DNA of 64,000 nucleotides from Myxocyprinus asiaticus. Its lineage: Eukaryota > Chordata > Actinopteri > Cypriniformes > Catostomidae. The notes beneath the pieces are model-generated. The model made no database searches. It saw only the letters and a program-made list of their open reading frames with translations, and was not told the origin of the DNA. Location: NCBI RefSeq assembly GCF_019703515.2, contig NC_059346.1, positions 56,370,001-56,434,000 on the forward strand, read 5' to 3'. The position numbers were made by a program, and so were the translations under genes. The number at the start of each line of letters is the position of its first letter. Position 1 is the stretch's first letter. Shown in pieces: positions 36,312 through 47,565 of this stretch.

Positions 36312-36867
36312 TTTAGAAAGTAATCAGTAATAAGTAATGCAATTACTTTTCAGACAGAGTAATTAGTATAGTAATCCAATGACATGGTAGAAGATGTAAT
36401 TAGTATTTAGTAATTAATTACTTTTTAGAGTAACTTAGCCAACACTGTTAATATGTAATACAAGTTTGTGTCTGTAGTTGTATTTATGTTAATGTCATTT
36501 TTCACATTTTTAACTAGTCTTAGGGTGGCCATTTTTCACGGGACAGTCCTGTATTTAAGCACTTTTCTAGTGTCCCGACTTATTCTGAAAAAATCGTGTT
36601 TTTTCCCCTCTCCTAAAATTTCTCTATCGCCTCTGCGGCTTTCTCAGTCACTTGAGTATTTTAATCAAAGGTAGCCAAGTATATGGCTTGTAAAACCAAT
36701 AAAATCACACCATGTTATTTGAAGTACATGACTGGATTAAACTATCCAATCACAATCCCCTATCAATAGACATCCAGTTAGTGAAATGATTGAAGAGTCA
36801 GTTTGAAAGAGCATACAGATTAAATTGCGGCTGGAAAAATGTAAAGGAAGCGTGCATGTACATTTAA

Positions 36868-38402
36868 CCCTCTGGGGTCTGAGGGTGTTTTGGGCCCTGG
36901 AGGTTTTGACATGCCTTGACATTTGTGCTTTTTTCAGTTGCTTAAAACATATTAATGGCTAAAGTCTGATAACACTGTATTCAGCATAAACTGGGCTACA
37001 ATAATATGTGAACAACATGTATGTAAATGTTTGTTTTTTTGAGAAAATAACATTTATGCATGGTTTTTGAAAAAACACAATTTTTAAGTCACTGAAATAA
37101 GGCTATATATCACATACTAAACATTTGTTCACAAGACTTTTGAGAACTGGATCTTGTAGCCTAGAGTTTTTGATACAAAAATGATGTGAAAGCCATCCTG
37201 ATCACTCATTCATACAAAACAATATAGTCATTTAACTTTTGTAAGACACTTTTAGTGTTAGAAAGGCCATATGCGAGGAGGCGTGGATGATCATGAATAT
37301 TGATGTGATTCACACCTGAGGAGACAAAGACCCCTCCCCTGAGAGATAATGAATGTGAGGAGACTTAATGATTGAATGTATTGTTTGTAGCTTATTCACA
37401 AAATCAAGTTAAAAGAAGTAATCTGACTATACATTTTCTTTAAATAAAAACTTTACTTAAAAACTTTAGACCTACACTACCATTTAAAAGTTTTTAGATC
37501 GGTAAGATTTTTGCAATTTAAATAGCTGCTTTAGCTGATACAACATTTAAATGTAACTAAAACTTGCCTATTAGGACATATTTAAAATTTCAATACTCTG
37601 AATCCTGGCTGGCAAGTCTGGAAATAGTCCAATTAGTAAAATATGTACATGTTTATATAAAATAGCATGTCAACTAATATGTAAGTAAAACTAAATGACT
37701 TACTCATCCAAAATTGTATCCTCGGCTGGATCAAGTCACTCCTCAAACGTTCATCGTCGGATTTCCACTCTGATTCTAAGGAAAATGTGAACTCTTCATC
37801 ACTATCTAGGTGCTTCCTCACCTGTGTAGCATGCCATCTTCCAAACGTGCAGAAAGGTGAATGAACTTGATGCTTTTTAAGGCACTGTTGGGGGCGTTTA
37901 CCATTTGCATTGATCGTCTCAGCACATTACCGTATGAATAGCGCACTCTGCTGGTGGGTGTGATCACATTAGGGATAATTAGCTGAGCCAGGAGAAACTG
38001 AACATTGCTTTGTTTCATACAGATTACATTGCAGGAGAATATTTGTTTTAAATTTTATTTGATTTAAAAGCAGACATTTTAAGCTTTCTTTAGACATATG
38101 TTTCATGTTTGTCTGATAAATATTTGCAGAGTTTCAGTCCATTTTTGTGACGGGTTTCAGAAAGATGCTCGCGGAGACAGAGACGGCTGAAAGCGCACCC
38201 TGTTTATTTTCTTTATTTTACAAAAGCACAAGGTTTTGTTGTTATTGTGAGTGTACACAAATAAAAGTAGACACTTTATAGTCTCTAATGATGTCTTACA
38301 CTTATCTGTATGCCCAAAAATGACAGAGTATTTAAGTTGTTTCCGCTGTTATGAGGAAAAAATCCAGCAGGACGCGCCGGCACATACTTCGACCCCAGAG
38401 GG
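36868..38402. mobile_element. piggyBac-type non-autonomous element, 1,535 bp
   Basis: Perfect inverted ends ccctctggggtc and gaccccagaggg, flanked by TTAA (36864-36867 and 38403-38406). It is inserted in the 5' coding part of the hAT transposase: the frame reading KCKGSVHVH before the insertion resumes as LIFKK after it. A short minus-strand frame (37633-37821; HLDSDEEFTFSLESEWKSDD) is acidic like piggyBac N-termini, but this is weak evidence. No catalytic domain. Confidence 0.85.
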
Positions 38403-38435
38403 TTAATCTTCAAAAAGAGTTTACATTTCTAAAAA

Positions 38436-39672
38436 AGTATAGTGAGATGTGAGGTTTGTGGAGCTCGCTTTTCCATCGCCCATGGAGGCCACACCGACAT
38501 CGCGCAGCATGTTCATACAAAAAAGCATGTGGATGCTGCTAAAAGCAAGTGTGCCACACCAAGTATTAGTGATTTTTTTGTGAAGCAAAGTTTCGAATCT
38601 GACAAGATGCACGCAAATGAAGGATTTTTTGCTTATCATTCTGTTGCGCATGGTCATAGTTTTCGGTTGGCTAACTGCACTGCGAAATTGATCAAGAAAT
38701 TGTATGATCCGAAATTTTCTTCTGCCTGCACTAAATCTGAAGCTGTCATATGCAACATACTCGCTTTTGTGCAGCTGGACTATCAGAAATTACTGCAGCA
38801 TGCCAACACATGTTTTCTCCCTCCTGATCCAGGTCTTGAAAGAATACTACACATTTTCAATGGCTTGCATGCATACTTTCTTTCTCAAGAAAAATGCCCA
38901 AAATTTCTAAGAGACATTTTCAGTGATCCTTACACTAAACTTTGGATTGGCTTCACACTTAAGCAAACTACATTTGTTAAAAGCCACTTTTAACCGTGCA
39001 CTGGAGATAGTAGAGCAAGACCACATATCAGCCACAGAAGTGGCTTTGCACATTCATGACCTGAGAAAAGTCTTGCAGGCCAGGCTGGAGGAATCATTCA
39101 TACCTTCTGACATTAAAAAGCAGTTGGATGCCCTGGTTGAAGCTGGTGACATATGAGCGGATGATTTCTTTTGTGCAGTGAGAAATGTTTATTCAGCATC
39201 GGTGGATTACCTCCAAAATTGGAACCGCTCATTGGAGAACACAGACAAACTTGAATGGGCCCTACTGATAGACATTCCAGAGTGGAAAGACATTCAGAGC
39301 AGCCTCGAACACTTCTATTCCAGAATCCCTGCTCTCAGTTTGATTGACGAAACCATGCTCTTTGATGAGTGGGCTTGCATGAAAAACATTGTCACTCGTC
39401 GCATCACTGAGTACAACATGAACAAGACGGCCATGTCTGAGAGATGGATAGACATTTTTCGTGAGCTGGAGAGCATGACCATCAACTTCAGAGTCTTAGC
39501 CAAGGTCGTGGAGTTTGTTTTATGCCTGCCTGGGACATCTGCATCTGTGGAGCGTGTGTTCTCATTAATGAATGCAGCATGGACACTGGAAAAATCTCAA
39601 CACAGTGTAACAGTCATGAAGGCAATGCTTTTCGTACGTCTTAATTTTGGACTGGACTGCTCTGCATTTTAA
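38436..39672 (+). pseudogene. hAT transposase (BED finger and dimerisation domain), broken
   Basis: Near the start: CEVCGARFSIAHGGH with a downstream HVHTKKH, a BED-type zinc finger that binds element ends. 38560-38760 continues the N-terminal region (ISDFFVKQSF). The central RNase H-like part is largely deleted. From 38923 another frame covers IVEQDHISATEVALHIHDLR, interrupted by TGA at 39154-39156, and ends in LPGTSASVERVFSLMNAAWT and VRLNF (39520-39650), the hAT dimerisation motif. Lesions: a frameshift near 38960, one stop, the central deletion and the piggyBac insertion just upstream. Confidence 0.75.
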
Positions 39673-40089
39673 GATAAACTCTTGAAAGACAAGCGCACAC
39701 TGAGAAAAATTGCTGCCAGTGAAAAGTACAAGGTGACAACAGTTACATGCAGATGCACCCTCTACTTCGCATTGATCTGCGGCTAGGTAAGGATACATCA
39801 ATTTCATTTTTGCTGGTAGGGGGCTGTCCCATTTCCCACAAGCAGGAATCTGGGCACCCTAACTTGTCTGCAATTGTGAATTCAAAACACAAGCTTTGAA
39901 TTATTGTCTGTGAGTGCAGATTGCAACATACAACTTCACATTTTTATTTTACAAGTTTTCACATCGGTGCTGTGTGTAAATTTCAACTCACGTGTACAAA
40001 TATTTATTGTACAAGTTCTCAAATCCAAAAATGCAAGCTCTCGAGTTTTGCTATTGATTTGCCTTCATACTATTGGCCGGGAGCATTTC

Positions 40090-40260
40090 TGTTGTGTTGT
40101 GGCTGAATTTCTTTATGTTATGGCTTGATTGCTTTGTGTTCTGGCTTGATTTCTTTGTGTTGTATAGCTTGATTTCTTTGTGTTGTATTTTGATTTCTTT
40201 GTGCCGTGGCTTGATTTCTTTGTGCTGTGGCTTGATTTCTTTGTGTTGTGAACTTTTGTT
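40090..40260. repeat. 21-bp tandem repeat in the foldback terminus
   Basis: About seven units of tggcttgatttctttgtgttg with substitutions. The left terminus has a shorter set in inverted orientation (29370-29440, aagccacaacacaaa). Tandem subterminal repeats of this kind are common in foldback elements. Confidence 0.75.
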
Positions 40261-40305
40261 TGCTTTGTAAATTTCATTATGTTGTGCACCTCTGGGCCAC
40301 TGTAC

Positions 40306-41133
40306 TAACAGTTTCATTGTTCCCTCAATCACGGCTATAATGGTAACATGAATGATGGACAGATACAAGGAAATATATTAGAAGTAAAAAGTTAATTTCT
40401 CGGTTGTTTCCAAATCTTACTTGAATTATTATTATATGATGCTTTAATACAGATTTAATGCTGCTGGAGACTGAATAAGAAGCAGACCTGTAGGCTAATT
40501 AAAATTATCTGTGCAGATTTATTATTATTATTTATTTAGGCATTCGGTGGCAGTAATGGCACAAAAATTACACACTTCAGCTATAAATATAAAGGATAAA
40601 TTAAATACATTATATACAGAATAATATGTTTGTTATGCTTTCTATGCTGATCAATTAAATTAAGTCCATAATTAATTAATGGTAATGGTCAGATGGGAGG
40701 GAGCTGGGATAAATGCAAAAGTTAGGAACAATAAAATATATACAAGAGGAAGAATGGTATTACTTACCCAACATTTGTTTAATTATTCTTAAAAATAATG
40801 TAAATTAGGCTTTTTTGAGAAACATTAAAGTAGGTTGTCTGTGGTTTTAAAATTTGTTGTTGTGGGTTTATGCTGTGGGTTTATATTTATGTTGTACTTG
40901 GATGAGTGAGAGACTCCCGGTCTAAAATTTTGCCCCTGTCTGGCCCTAGACCTAGAAACACGACAAAATTATGTGGTTGATTTACGTTTTTCATGTCACA
41001 TTTGCTTTTTATGACACTATCGGTTAGGTTTAGGTTTAAGGTTTAGGGTAGGGAGATCTGTTTTGCTGATTTAACACTTGATAAAGCATTAACCTTAAAA
41101 AACTAACTCTTCCAAAACTGTTTGGAAGAGAAC
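40306..41133. other. No gene seen
   Basis: AT-rich DNA. At 41022-41055 there is a degenerate ttaggtttaggtttaagg motif, a dispersed repeat component and not telomeric. Nothing else recognised. Confidence 0.4.
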
Positions 41134-41137
41134 TTAA

Positions 41138-41893
41138 AGGTAAAGTGTGTAAATTCTGCACTACTAGTGGCACCAAATGGAATTACAAAAATAACTTATA
41201 TTGTCAAACAACATTTGCCAACAATATCCCTTCACGCCCTTTCACATTCTCTGATTCCCTGTGAACAAATAGGCCATACTAAATAAAAGGTGATAAACTT
41301 TTAACGTTGTAATGAACAAGATCACTATAACATATACACACCGGACCGAAAGCATGGCAGAGGAATCGGGTCATCCGATAACATCACCGGATTGCGCTGT
41401 ATAATTATATTAGCATTTGTGCGGTGATCTCATTATTGCTACTCCCGTTTGCCAGAGTGATCTCATCATTGGTGCTAGTGTTGTGTGTGTGTGTGTCCTT
41501 CACCTTGTAAATGCTATACCAATGTTCAGTCTGGTTTTACTCTGTTCTCTGTGTCTTTTAGCAAGTCTTTGAATTTTGACTTTAGCATCTGAAGATGAAG
41601 CTAAATTTCTTTTCTCCTGTAAACGTCTACCAGGGTTGTTCATATTCTCCCAGCTGAACAGCTTACTAAAAGTGGCAATACCCCAAACTCACGCTATAGG
41701 TTAAGCAAGAAAGAGATGGGTGGAGCTGATATATAAAATATAAACATCCATGTTTTGATAGTGCCTGGAAGGCTCAGAGTTTATATTTTTGGGGAAGGTA
41801 AACCCACAAATGGCTTAATTATAGTTGTCAATGAACAATAAACTGGGAAACTATTTTGTATTTTGAAATAAAAAAAAGTTACATACTTCACCT
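41138..41893. mobile_element. TTAA-flanked MITE, 756 bp
   Basis: Inverted ends aggtaaagtgtgtaa and ttacatacttcacct with TTAA on both sides (41134-41137, 41894-41897). Non-coding. It resembles the element at 47566 in its AGG terminus and TTAA target; piggyBac or Kolobok superfamily. Confidence 0.7.
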
Positions 41894-41897
41894 TTAA

Positions 41898-42696
41898 CTC
41901 GCTCTCAACGCCACACAGTGGACTGGTGTAATAAGTTTAAGGGAACACTTTTTGCTAAAATGTTGCCACATTTTGCTAAAATGTAATTTAGCTAAAATGT
42001 CGCTACACTCACTAAACTTAATGAGGTCAGACTGTAAACATGACTTTCCAGACAGTTTGGTAAAAACCTGTGCACCCTGACTCTTTGAAATTGCATAGAA
42101 GTCAGATGATCAGATTCAGAAAAGTACATTTCCAGTTACTACTTGTCATTTTTGTGAACAATATACATGGGTGGTCCACAGATGATAAACAGTATAGCCG
42201 TGCTGTACACCTTCAAAATGTAGCTGGTTGACCAGGGAAGTCTTAAGTGATATGGTGGGAACACTGGCACACTTTCATACCATGCAGGGACTAGCATCCT
42301 TAACTCAACATATGCTGGTGGTGATCAGCCATACTGGAACACAACATTAACTCCAGAGAAATCAGAGTAATCTAAATAATTTCAATATCAAGTAATGTTC
42401 CAAGTCTTTTTGACCATACGCCTTTGTAAGGAACACATTAAACTGGTTTCGGTTCATTGCAACAGAGCCACACCACACCAAGTCGGGCCATTTTATGGGC
42501 TGCACTGACAGGTAAATGGGATATTAGGGCGGGAAATGAAGCAATGAACTCCTCCTCTCCCTTCCCTCCTCTGTCCTTCATCTCTCTTTCCAATGGTGCC
42601 GACATTCATGCTTATTTACTGCCTGTTTGCAGCATTGATTGGGCCTGTGTTTGTTTTACCTGTCGCCCAAACCATACATCAGCACTTTGGTGGGGA

Positions 42697-42751
<55 letters not shown>

Positions 42752-43015
42752 GAGAGATTTAGAAATTAAGAATCAAACAAAGAAAAAGATGAGGTGGATA
42801 AAAGGAAAATAATGCATAAAGGGTTTGGTGCTGTGTCCTAGTGTAGGGGTGTTCAAATTGGGGTCCAGGGACCCCCAGGGGACTCGGTGCTAGGGGGTCC
42901 AGGGAAAATTGAAGAGAAAAAATATATATGTATTTTAAAGGCTGTGAAAATTAAAGTGTAAACTTAAGATAATAAAAAAAGTAGATAATTAAATAGTAAT
43001 AGTAATTAATACATT
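41898..43015. other. No gene; GA microsatellite
   Basis: A (GA)n run spans about 42697-42757 and generates a spurious open frame. At 42847-42905 the phrase gtgttcaaattggggtccag looks like the start of a dispersed repeat. No host exon supported. Confidence 0.45.
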
Positions 43016-44064
43016 CACTGATGAGCCAAAACATTATGACCACTCACAGGTGAAGCAAGTAATGTTGATCATTTTCTAACAAGGCCACATGTCAAGGTCT
43101 GGGTAGATTAGATGGTAAGCAAACCATCAGTTCTTGTAGTCAACGAGTTGAATGCAGGAGAAATAGGCAGGAGTAAAGACCTGAGTGACTTTGACAAGGG
43201 CCAAATTGTTATGGCCAAACGACTGGGTCAGAGCATCTCTGAAACGGCAAGGCTTGTGGGGTGCTCCCGAACAGCAGTGGTGAGTACCTACTGACAGTGG
43301 CCTGAAGAGGGACAAACCACAAACCGGCGACAGGGTGTTGGGCGCCCAAGGCCCATCGATGCGAGAGGGCAACGAAGGCCATCCCGTCTGGTCCAAAACG
43401 ACAGAAAGTCGAGCGTCAGAACTGGACCTTGGAGCAGTGGAACAAGGTCACCTGGTCCGATGAGTCTCGTTTTATTTTACATAACATGGACGGCCATGTA
43501 TGTGTGCGCAGTTTACCTCGGGAAGTGATGGCAAGGGGGAAGAAAGGAAGGTGGGAATACAACAAGACGGTGGATGGAGTGTGCTCTGTTTTGCTGGGAA
43601 ACCCTGGGTCCGGCTATTCATGTTGATGTCAGTTTGACACATGCCACCTACCTAAACATCGTTGCAAACCTGGTACACCCCTTCATGACAATGGTATTCC
43701 CTGATGGCAGTGGCCTCTTTCAGCAGGATAATATGCCCTGCCATACTCCAAAAATTGTTCAGGAATGGTTTGTGGAACATGATGAAGAGTTCAAGGTGTT
43801 GCCCTGGCCTCCAAATTCCCCAGATCTCAATCCGATTGAGCATCTGTGAGATGTGCTGGACCAACAAGTCCTATCCACAGCAGCTCCACCTCGCAACTTA
43901 TAGGACTTGAAGGATCTGCTGCTAATGTCTTAGTGCCAGATACCGCAGGACACATTCAGGGGTCTTGTAGAGTCCATGCCTTGGTAGGTTGGTGCTGTTT
44001 TGGCAGCATGCGGAGGACCAACAGCATATTAGGTAGGTGGTCATAATGTTTTGGCTCATCAGTG
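43016..44064 (+). mobile_element. Tc1/mariner element with DD36E-type transposase, defective
   Basis: Inverted ends cactgatgagccaaaacatt (43016-) and aatgttttggctcatcagtg (ending 44064). TA follows on the right (44065-44066); the left dinucleotide is tt, probably mutated. A plus-strand transposase fills the interior but lacks a linker segment and has stops and frame changes. The copy at 58568 is a deletion derivative of the same family. Confidence 0.8.
43112..44035 (+). pseudogene. Tc1-family transposase, DD36E, broken
   Basis: 43112-43294 encodes the N-terminal helix-turn-helix ([38 protein letters not shown]), ending at a TGA. A deleted linker follows near 43395. The catalytic part shows the first aspartate in TWSDESRF (43449-43472), the second in LFQQDN (43716-43733) and the glutamate in NPIEHL (43831-43848). 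I count 36 residues between the last two, not the 34 of classic Tc1. A stop replaces the following Trp (43849). The C-terminus ends VLAACGGPTAY at about 44031. Confidence 0.75.
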
Positions 44065-44697
44065 TACAGTATATCGTTGCAATTTTTTAAACACATCTAC
44101 CAAATTTGATATTATTAATGTTCCATTCTGCTTTCTAATGAAAGACTACTCAGAAATAATATCATGTTTGTTTTTCCAGACACTATTTTAATTATTTGAT
44201 TTGTCTTAAGAACAATGAAAATATAAAATACAATTATTTAATTCTGCAAACACCACACTGTGTTGATAATATAATGCTTAATATGGGGATCCATGCTCCA
44301 TGTATTTTCATGTTTGTGCTCATGAAAATACTTCATATAAACACCTCAACTGAGGAAAAAAGAGAGATCTGATTGATACTGATCCAATGAAATTTCAATC
44401 CAATTAAAATATATAGTTTAGATATTCAATAATCCTTTGAATAGAAGAATAAGTTCCATGTAAATCTTTGTATGTTACTACTTTCACAATCAGATTTAAA
44501 TACATCTTGTGTACGTGCAAAGTGCAGTGTATTACTTTGCAGAAAAAAATAAGCACCTTTGATAACACTTTACAATAAGTTTTTTTTAACATTAGTTAAT
44601 GCAATAGTTAACATAAATTTACAGTGAACAATACTTTTACAGCACATTTTGGTTAATGTTGTTATATATACTAATACATTTTTTACATTAGAGAATA

Positions 44698-46312
44698 CAG
44701 TGCATCCGGAAAGTATTCACAGCGCTTCACTTTTTCCACATTTTGTTATGTTACAGCCTTATTCCAAAATGGATTAAATTCATTATTTTCCTCAAAATTC
44801 TACAAACAATACCTCATAATGACAACGTGAAAGAAGTTTGTTTGAAGTCTTTGCAAATGTATTAAAAATAAAAAACAAAAAAAATCACATGTACATAAGT
44901 ATTCACAGCCTTTGCTCAATACTTTGTTGAAGCACCTTTGGCACCAATTACAGCCTCAATTCTTTCTGTGTATGATGCTACAAGCTCGGCACACCTATTT
45001 TTGGGCAGTTTCTCCCATTCTTCTTTGCAGGACCTCTCAAGCTCCATCAGGTTGGATGGGGAGCGTCGGTGCACAGCCATTTTCAGATCTCTCCAGAGAT
45101 GTTCAATCGGGTTCAAGGCTGGGCTCTGGCTGGGCCACTCAAGGACATTCACAGAGTTGTCCCGGAGCCACTCCTTTGTTATCTTGGCTGTGTGCTTAGG
45201 GTCGTTGTCCTGTTGGAAGATGAACCTTCGCCCCAGTCTGAGGTCCAGAGCGCTCTGGAGCAGGTTTTCATCAAGGATGTCTCTGTACATTGCTGCATTC
45301 ATCTTTCCCTCAATCCTGACTAGTCTCCCAGTTCCTGCCGCTGAAAAACATCCCCACAGCATGATGCTGCCACCACCATCCTTCACTGTAGGGATGGTAT
45401 TGGCCAGGCGATGAGCGGTGCCTGGTTTCCTCCAGACAGGATGCTTGCCATTCAGGCCAAAGAGTTCAATCTTTGTTTCTCTTGGTCTGAGAGTCCTTCA
45501 GGCGCCTTTTGGTAAACTCCAGGTGGGCTGTCATGTGCCTTTTGCTGAGGAGTGGCTTCCGTCTGGCCACTCTACCATACAGACCTGATTGGTGGAGTGC
45601 TGCAAAGATGGTTGTTCTTCTGGAAGGTTCTCCTCTCTCCACAGAGAAATGCTGGAGCTCTGTCAGAGTGACCATCGGGTTCTTGGTCACCTCCCTGACT
45701 AAGGCCCTTCTCCCCCAATTGCTCAGTTTGGCCAGGCGGCCAGCTCTAGGAAGAGTCCTGGTGGTTCCAAACTTCTTCCATTTACGGATGATGGAGGCCA
45801 CTGTGCTCATTGGGACCTTCAATGCTGCAGAAATTTTTCTGTACCCTTCCCCATATCTGTGCCTCGGTACAATCCTGTCTCGGAGGTCTACAGACAATTC
45901 CTTGGACTTCATGGCTTGGTTTGTGCTCTGACATGCACTGTTAACTGTGGGACCTTATATAGACAGGTGTGTGCCTTTCCAAATCGTGTCCAATCAACTG
46001 AATTTACCACAGATGGACTCCAATCAAGTTGTTGAAACATCTCAAGGATGATCAGTGGAAACAGGATGCACCTGAGCTCAATTTTGTGTGTTATGGCAAA
46101 GGCTGTGAATACTTATGTACATGTGATTTTTTCATTTTTTATTTGTAATAAATTTGCAAAGATTTCAAACAAACTACTTTCACATTGTCATTATGGGGTA
46201 TTGTTTGTAGAATTTTGAGGAAAATAATGAATTTAATCCATTTTGGAATAAGGCTGTAACATAACAAAATGTGGAAAAAGTGAAGTGCTGTGAATACTTT
46301 CCGGATGCACTG
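44698..46312 (-). mobile_element. Tc1 element, 1,615 bp, nearly intact but catalytically dead
   Basis: Inverted ends cagtgcatccggaaagtatt and aatactttccggatgcactg are flanked by TA (44696-44697 and 46313-46314). They extend about 200 bp with a second inner repeat (acatgtacataagtattcac near 44887 and gtgaatacttatgtacatgt near 46105), an IR/DR arrangement. The transposase runs on the minus strand. The good match of ends indicates a fairly recent insertion. Confidence 0.85.
44916..45912 (-). pseudogene. Tc1 transposase missing its first catalytic aspartate
   Basis: From 45912 the frame begins MKSKELSVDLRDRI and covers a bipartite paired-like DNA-binding domain (two helix-turn-helix units within residues 1-110). 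At 45466 it ends shortly after [10 protein letters not shown] second frame resumes at once as [11 protein letters not shown] and continues through [18 protein letters not shown]-equivalent FQQDNDPKH and NPIEHLW to ASTKY at 44916. The WSDE box that belongs between RNK and TKIELFG, and bears the first DDE aspartate, is absent. The last two catalytic residues are spaced 34 apart. Confidence 0.8.
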
Positions 46313-46480
46313 TACATTTGGATTAGGTAATGCTTTATGAACTAACAATGTACAATAGTACTGTATATTTATATATCAACATTAACGAAGATATAAATGG
46401 TTAAAATAATTACTGATCTTTGTTAGTTCATAATACCTAATACATTTACTAATGTATAGATTCTTATTGTAATGTGTCAC

Positions 46481-47036
46481 TGTAACTTTAAACAGTGCAG
46501 TGCTTTTATGAATACCAAAATGATGCAGAAGACATGACACAGAAACTGATGAACATATATAAAGCAAAAGCAATGAGCATTTATAAGGATATGGGTGTTC
46601 TTGGTGTATAAAAGTAATAATGTGCAAAAAGAACAGATATTTTCACTGAATTTCAGAGTTTGGGATAGATCAGGAATCTGTAATCAGATTGAATTTATTC
46701 AAATTGATTAAAATCTGTGTACTTAAACATGTCTTTGAGTTATGGTGTTCATGCATGTGAGGCAAGTTCATTTCCTGTCCTCTCTCCACAATGGCAAAAA
46801 GGCCAAAAATAAAACTTAAGAGCAAAATGTATAGGGAAATGATCAAGTGAGAGAGGCTAAATAATGTCAGGAGAAATTGAAAGGCTCTTTGAGGATACCT
46901 TTGTGTGAAATAAGAAAATAATGTAATATAGTCAGCTGGTTGATTAATTTAATTCTTTGTTCAGAAAGCCAGTCGGGTCCCCGGGGCATTTACCTGCACT
47001 AATTTTAATCAAAGGATCACAGCAATTAAGATTCTG

Positions 47037-47078
<42 letters not shown>

Positions 47079-47525
47079 ACACGCTTGCATACTTGTGTAT
47101 GTGTGAGTGTAATTTACTGCACTGCATTGTAATAAGTTTGCATAAAATTAAACTTTAAATCGTACACGAGTGGGTGTCTATGTGTGTGATGAAAGCTGAT
47201 GTGTGTAATTTTTTCAAAATTACTTTAATATTGAATATTAAAATACTTTCTACTATCCTAGTGTAATTTGCAGAGACGATATGTAAGCAATTCATCAGCT
47301 GACTTCATAAACAGTGAAAACATTGTAGCTTCAGTGACCCTTTCAAAAAAGTGTTTAACAAACCCCTAATATTAAGTACCAAACTTTGATGTGAAACTTG
47401 TTCCATCTGTGCCATGTAAATTAATGATACCTAAAATTGTGTGTCTTGTTTAGGAGAGATATGATGTTACTTGGACATGTCGTAGTGAGTATTGAACAGG
47501 CAAGTTCTCACTTTCTTCTGAAAAT
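46481..47525. other. No gene; GT microsatellite
   Basis: A (GT)n run lies at 47038-47074. Nothing else recognised. Confidence 0.5.
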
Positions 47526-47565
47526 GTAAACATTTACTAGTTTACATTAATATTTCCTTTGTTAA

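Larger units (their letters stand above)
31591..36447. mobile_element. hAT-type non-autonomous element carrying an LTR element
   Basis: It starts cagtgttggg and ends ccaacactg, with tttattactgtaattaaatt and taattaattacttttt type motifs inward. The target duplication ttaatatg is exact (31583-31590 and 36448-36455). Without the LTR element inserted at 31956-36311 it would be about 0.5 kb and has no transposase. It lies in the right arm of the foldback element. Confidence 0.8.
36521..39861 (+). mobile_element. hAT element with decayed BED-finger transposase
   Basis: Ends tagggtggcca (36521-) and tgggcaccctа-type (ending 39861) are short inverted repeats. The 8-bp flanks actagtct (36513-36520) and acttgtct (39862-39869) match at 7 of 8. 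Inside are a BED zinc finger and a hAT C-terminal dimerisation domain. Minus the piggyBac insertion it is about 1.8 kb, shorter than autonomous hATs, and the middle of the transposase is missing. It lies in the right arm of the foldback element only 65 bp from the other hAT. Confidence 0.8.
29333..40294. mobile_element. Long inverted-repeat (foldback) element, interrupted by two hAT insertions
   Basis: Termini cagaggtgcacaac (29333-) and gttgtgcacctctg (ending 40294) are inverted. The arms match at many places: 29733-29935 with 39868-40070, 30060-30200 with 31380-31540, 30590-30910 with 30960-31310. The right arm is broken by hAT elements at 31591-36447 and 36521-39861; the left arm holds extra sequence at about 29440-29715 and 30232-30580. 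An 8-bp direct repeat, cactgtac, lies just outside both ends (29325-29332 and 40298-40305, the latter offset by 3 bp). No own transposase is seen. Confidence 0.7.
44561..46480. mobile_element. MITE split by the Tc1 insertion
   Basis: Left end gataacactttacaataagt and right end cttattgtaatgtgtcac are inverted and enclose phrases such as aacattagttaatgc and tttgttagttcataa typical of a dispersed fish repeat. The Tc1 element at 44698-46312 is inserted between the halves. Confidence 0.6.

Noticed and set aside
37633..37821. piggyBac transposase N-terminus on the minus strand
   Set aside because: Acidic composition is suggestive but no conserved motif is present and the catalytic domain is missing; not called as a gene.
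40090..40260. CRISPR-like array
   Set aside because: The 21-bp units are directly adjacent without spacers; this is a tandem repeat in a eukaryotic transposon.
42457..42762. 101-codon frame ending in an Arg-Glu run
   Set aside because: The C-terminus is the GA microsatellite and the rest has no protein signature.
44938..45414. 158-codon plus-strand frame within the Tc1 element
   Set aside because: It is the antisense shadow of the minus-strand transposase.
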